Source: Bacteroidota bacterium
GTDB taxonomy: Bacteria; Bacteroidota; Bacteroidia; Flavobacteriales; JADGDT01
Assembly (NCBI GenBank): GCA_039714315.1
Contig: JBDLJM010000005.1
Span: 1 to 58,610, forward strand
Length of the DNA stretch: 58,610 nt
Direction of reading: 5' to 3'
Shown here one piece after another: positions 55,668 to 58,610 of the stretch (position 1 is the stretch's first letter; every line of letters starts with the position of its first letter). The position numbers and the translations under genes were made by a program. The notes beneath the pieces were generated by a model, which ran no database searches, was not told where the DNA came from, and was given only the letters and a program-made list of their open reading frames with translations.

Positions 55668-56675
55668 ATGATAAAAAAAGTAAAACTAAGTGATATAGCG
55701 ACAAAACTCAATGTTTCGGTTTCTCTTGTATCGTTTGTAATGTCAGGTAAATGGAAAGAGAAAAGAGTTAGTCCTGAACTTGCAAAACGAGTTATGCAGA
55801 CTGCCAAGAAAATGGGTTATCAGCCAAATTCTACTGCCCGTGCTTTAAGAACCGGTAAAACAGGAGTTATCGGATTGGTGGTCGCTGATATTTCCAATCC
55901 CTTTTATGGGAAAATAGCCCGTGAGATAGAAAATGAAGCATCAAAATTGGGGTTGCAGTTAATGTTCGCATCAAGTGATGAAAACCTGTTAAAGTTTAAA
56001 AAAATTGTGGATACTCTAATTGGTCGTCAGGTTGACGGTCTTATTGTAGTACCTGTTCTAGGGTCGGAAAAGTTTTTGTTACAGAAGAATAAGCATGGGG
56101 TTCCGATTGTGCAGATAGACAGGAATTTTAAAAATACCGGGTTACCTTTTGTTATTGATGATGGAATTTACGGCGGACAAAAACTAACAGAATTGCTGAT
56201 AAATAGGGGCTATAGTAATATTTCTACAGTGGTGTTTAAGAGTAAATTATCAAATTTAAAAGAGCGTGTAGAAGGATTTAAGAGAATAATTAAAACTGAT
56301 AATGACAGGCATATTATAGAGGTTCCCGTAAGAGGTTATGAAACAGTTTTGGAGGAGAAATTAATGGATAGTGTAAAAAAGGGAGTTGATGGATTTTTCT
56401 TCACTCAGAACAGGTTGGGTATAGCAGGTTTAAAAATCCTTAAAAGAAATAATGTTAGAATTCCCGGAGATGTTGTAATAGTAAGCTATGATAATCCGGA
56501 AATCTTTGAGTTGGGTTCTCCTTCTATATCCTGTTATCAACAGTCAATAATGGAAATGTCTAAAGCCTCTGTTGCTATAATTACTGATATAATAAACAAG
56601 GGCAATTCAGAAAAGGTTCATTATAGAATTAAAGGACAACTAATAGAAAGAGAATCGAGTAAATCGGTTAAATAA
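55668..56675 (+). CDS. LacI-family transcriptional regulator
   Basis: 335 residues from ATG 55668 (MIKKVKLSDIATKLN); a GTG at 55644 is in frame but would precede the conserved N-terminus by eight residues. The HTH is KLSDIATKLNVSVSLVSFVM and the hinge region follows at GYQPNSTARALRTGKTGVIG. The periplasmic-binding-like core has VIGLVVADISNPFYGKIARE and DGLIVVPV. It lies 87 bases before araB. Palindromic operators of the same type sit before both genes, so it probably represses itself and the araB-fucI unit until its sugar ligand is present. Confidence 0.9.
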   Translation: MIKKVKLSDIATKLNVSVSLVSFVMSGKWKEKRVSPELAKRVMQTAKKMGYQPNSTARALRTGKTGVIGLVVADISNPFYGKIAREIENEASKLGLQLMFASSDENLLKFKKIVDTLIGRQVDGLIVVPVLGSEKFLLQKNKHGVPIVQIDRNFKNTGLPFVIDDGIYGGQKLTELLINRGYSNISTVVFKSKLSNLKERVEGFKRIIKTDNDRHIIEVPVRGYETVLEEKLMDSVKKGVDGFFFTQNRLGIAGLKILKRNNVRIPGDVVIVSYDNPEIFELGSPSISCYQQSIMEMSKASVAIITDIINKGNSEKVHYRIKGQLIERESSKSVK

Positions 56676-56718
56676 TAGTATATCAAAAATTTTGTGAACG
56701 CATTTTTTTTTAATAAAA

Positions 56719-56738
56719 TTGCTAAAACGTTTTAGCAA
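56719..56738. promoter_or_regulatory. LacI-type operator before araB
   Basis: TTGCTAAAACGTTTTAGCAA, a perfect 20-base palindrome with the central CG typical of LacI-family sites, 24 bases before the araB start. Confidence 0.85.
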
Positions 56739-56762
56739 ATACAAAAACTAACTGTATCTTAA

Positions 56763-58445
56763 ATGAAAAATATTGTATTAGGGATTGATTTTGGTTCATC
56801 TGCAGTGAGGGTTCTCAGTATGGAGCTTGAAAGCGGGAAGGTGTTGAATTCTGTAGAACAATCATACTCAGAAGGAGATAATGGTGTTTTAACTTCCGAT
56901 AATATTCATCTGGCACGCCAAAGTGCTACAGACTACATAAAGTCGATGGAGATTGCTTTACAAAAAGCAAAAAAAGTAAATGAAAAATCAGGAATAGACA
57001 TGTTGTCAGTAGTTGGTATTGGTGTAGATGCAACCGGTTCAACTCCGCTTCCTGTAAAACGAGATATGACTCCCTTATCGGAAGTAAAAGAATTTAAAAG
57101 CAATCTTAATGCTTACTCATGGATGTGGAAAGACCATACTTCTCATCAGGAGGCAGATTTTATAACAAAAATAATTAGCGAAATTCGTCCCGAGTATTTA
57201 GCTACAATCGGAGGAGCATATTCATCGGAGTGGTTTTGGGCAAAAATTCTTCACTGTCGTAATATCGATAAAGATGTATTTGATGCAGCTGATACATGGG
57301 TTGAATTGTCAGATTTTATTCCCGGAGTATTAGTAGGAGTAAATGATATTTTAGATTTGAAACGCAATATTTGTGCTGCAGGTCATAAAGGTTTGTACAA
57401 CGCAAAATGGGGTGGTTTTCCGGATGCTGAATTTATTGAAGCACTTCATCCCGACTTGTTAAAAGTAGCAAAAACACTTCCAAAAGAAGCTTTTTCCATT
57501 GAGCATATAAGTGGAACATTATCGCAAGAATGGGCTGAAAAGATCGGAGTAAAAGCCGGAATTCCTGTTGCTATGGGAGTATTAGATGCTCATGCAGGAG
57601 CAATTGGTTCGGGAATTAAGGATGGAAGTTTGGTAAAGATTATTGGTACTTCAACTTGCGATTTAGTGCTTGGAGATTTAAATAATAAAAACACCGATAT
57701 CAAAGGTGTAGCCGGTGTAGCAACCGAATCAGTTCTTCCAAATTATTATGGAATAGAGGCAGGACAAAGTGCTGTTGGCGATATTTTGAACTGGTTTATA
57801 AATAGTTTACTTAATAAGGTTAAATCTCACGCAGAATTAACAAAGGCAGCCGAAAAACTTAAACCCGGAGAAAGCGGGTTACTTGGCTTAGACTGGAATA
57901 ACGGTAACAGGAATATTTTATCCGATCCGTTACTTTCGGGGTTGATTTTAGGACAGAGCCTTCAAACAAAAGATTTCGAAATATACAGAGCTTTGATAGA
58001 ATCTACTGCTTTTGGAGCTCGTAGAATTATCGAGGATATGGAAGATCAGGGAGTTGTTATAAACGAGGTAGTGAACTGTGGAGGTATTTCGCATAAAAAC
58101 CCTCTTTTTATGCAAATTTATGCTGATGTAATTAACAAGCCAATGAAAGTTGCGGCTATTGATGAAACGGTAGCTTTAGGTTCTGCATTAATGGGAGCTC
58201 ATGTAGCATTCAAAGCTGAAGGTAAGGATGTGAGCTATAACGAACTTCAGGATAAAAGTTGTGAAATATTAGATAAGGTTTACAATCCAAATCCGGAAGC
58301 AGTTGAGGTTTACGAAAAATTATATCAGATATTCCTTAAACTTCACGATTCGTTTGGAGTAGAAGGAACTCAAATTGAGATGTATTCTGTAATGAAGGAT
58401 TTACTTGGAATTAAAGAAAATATAGTAAAAGAAGAATTAGTATAA
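56763..58445 (+). CDS. araB: Ribulokinase (AraB type)
   Basis: A 560-residue FGGY kinase of the long ribulokinase branch (E. coli AraB is of similar length). It phosphorylates L- or D-ribulose. Hallmarks are GIDFGSSAVRVLSMELESGK, VGIGVDATGSTPLPV, SWMWKDHTSHQEAD, YSSEWFWAKILHC, CAAGHKGLYNAKWGGFP, IGTSTCDLVLGD, GIEAGQSAVGDILNWF, ESTAFGARRIIEDM and VNCGGISHKNPLFMQIYADV. It is downstream of a LacI regulator with a perfect operator in between, and 72 bases upstream of a fucI-type isomerase rather than araA. Ribulokinases accept several ribulose and related ketoses, so which pentose is used depends on the isomerase. Confidence 0.95.
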   Translation: MKNIVLGIDFGSSAVRVLSMELESGKVLNSVEQSYSEGDNGVLTSDNIHLARQSATDYIKSMEIALQKAKKVNEKSGIDMLSVVGIGVDATGSTPLPVKRDMTPLSEVKEFKSNLNAYSWMWKDHTSHQEADFITKIISEIRPEYLATIGGAYSSEWFWAKILHCRNIDKDVFDAADTWVELSDFIPGVLVGVNDILDLKRNICAAGHKGLYNAKWGGFPDAEFIEALHPDLLKVAKTLPKEAFSIEHISGTLSQEWAEKIGVKAGIPVAMGVLDAHAGAIGSGIKDGSLVKIIGTSTCDLVLGDLNNKNTDIKGVAGVATESVLPNYYGIEAGQSAVGDILNWFINSLLNKVKSHAELTKAAEKLKPGESGLLGLDWNNGNRNILSDPLLSGLILGQSLQTKDFEIYRALIESTAFGARRIIEDMEDQGVVINEVVNCGGISHKNPLFMQIYADVINKPMKVAAIDETVALGSALMGAHVAFKAEGKDVSYNELQDKSCEILDKVYNPNPEAVEVYEKLYQIFLKLHDSFGVEGTQIEMYSVMKDLLGIKENIVKEELV

Positions 58446-58512
58446 TTGTTACTGGTTACTTGTTGCTTGTTACTAGTTGAACCAGCAACCAGAAACCAGC
58501 AACCAGAAACAA
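58446..58512. repeat. Short GTTACTGG/CCAGAAACC repeat cluster
   Basis: GTTACTGGTTACTTGTTGC and then ACCAGCAACCAGAAACCAGC units, partly inverted. The same kind of cluster is at 33593-33648. It fills the gap between araB and fucI. Confidence 0.6.
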
Positions 58513-58517
58513 AAAAA

Positions 58518-58610
58518 ATGAACAGACTAATAGGAAACTTACCAAAAGTAGGAATTCGTCCGGTAATCGACGGACGCGAAAGAGGTGTTAGAGAATCTCT
58601 TGAAGAGCAA
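58518..58610 (+). CDS. fucI: L-fucose/D-arabinose isomerase-type protein, N-terminus (cut by window end)
   Basis: ATG 58518 opens a frame of 31 codons running off the window: [20 protein letters not shown] then [11 protein letters not shown]. The [11 protein letters not shown]...GVRESLEEQ pattern is the conserved start of FucI-type isomerases (E. coli FucI begins with a very similar [11 protein letters not shown] segment). These isomerise L-fucose to L-fuculose and D-arabinose to D-ribulose. L-arabinose isomerases (AraA) begin quite differently. Placement straight after araB suggests D-arabinose to D-ribulose to D-ribulose 5-phosphate, or a FucI-type enzyme with another aldose. The assignment rests on 31 residues. 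Confidence 0.75.
   Translation, partial: MNRLIGNLPKVGIRPVIDGRERGVRESLEEQ

Noticed and set aside
56763-58445. Reading the gene as xylulokinase or rhamnulokinase
   Set aside because: The motifs GVDATGSTPLPV, WMWKDHT and YSSEWFWAKILH and the 560-residue length fit the long ribulokinase branch. A separate xylB exists at 35201-36685.

Overview
The window looks like chromosomal DNA of a low-GC Bacteroidota species (Flavobacteriia- or Marinilabiliales-like). Supporting signs are a SusC/SusD pair, several secreted proteins with C-terminal type IX secretion (T9SS) sorting domains, Bacteroidota-style promoter boxes (TAnnTTTG) and poor Shine-Dalgarno sequences. No rRNA, tRNA, CRISPR array or intact insertion sequence was seen.

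Region 1 (1-8.2 kb, minus strand): a complete structural operon for a group 3d, NAD-linked [NiFe] hydrogenase, hoxF-hoxU-hoxY-hoxH, followed by its C-terminal maturation protease. Downstream are a hexapeptide N-acyltransferase and a Wzi/RemB-like outer-membrane protein. The hyp maturation genes are not in the window.

Region 2 (8.2-17.7 kb): phosphoglycerate kinase, a giant T9SS surface protein made of three 390-residue beta-propeller repeats (two of them almost identical in DNA), a decayed PhnB/VOC gene, a sulfide:quinone-oxidoreductase-like flavoprotein with a conserved-looking 56-residue companion ORF, and L-threonine 3-dehydrogenase. The long intergenic stretch at 9.4-10.4 kb holds a palindromic MITE-like element with a second palindromic element inserted into it.

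Region 3 (17.9-37.9 kb): a pentose-utilisation region. It contains a GH120 beta-xylosidase with a uroporphyrinogen-decarboxylase-family gene and an AraC regulator, a deletion scar joining two truncated genes, two xylose-type MFS symporters, two GH172 (DUF2961) proteins, a GH43 lipoprotein, and xylE-xylA-xylB with a GntR-type regulator.

Region 4 (37.9-58.6 kb): susC-susD, a clan GH-A hydrolase and two GH93-like sialidase-fold lipoproteins in one transcription unit that ends at a clear terminator. Next come a GH3 enzyme with an inserted PA14 domain, a noncatalytic RICIN/Ig surface protein and a third GH93-like T9SS enzyme. The window ends with lacI-type regulator, araB (ribulokinase) and the first 31 codons of a fucI-type isomerase.

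Working model: extracellular and surface enzymes (GH93-like, GH3, GH43, GH172, GH120, GH-A) cut a xylose/arabinose-containing glycan. SusCD and the two MFS symporters import the products. XylA/XylB feed D-xylose to xylulose 5-phosphate, and the FucI-type isomerase plus AraB would feed an arabinose (possibly D-arabinose) to ribulose 5-phosphate. Two operator families are visible. A GTTCTGTTCTG motif lies in front of the GntR gene, xylB, susC and the GH3/RICIN divergent pair. A GCTAAAACGTTTTAGC palindrome lies in front of lacI and araB. The pairing of two GH172 proteins with a FucI-type isomerase and ribulokinase is the most interesting biological hint, because GH172 includes exo-alpha-D-arabinofuranosidases.
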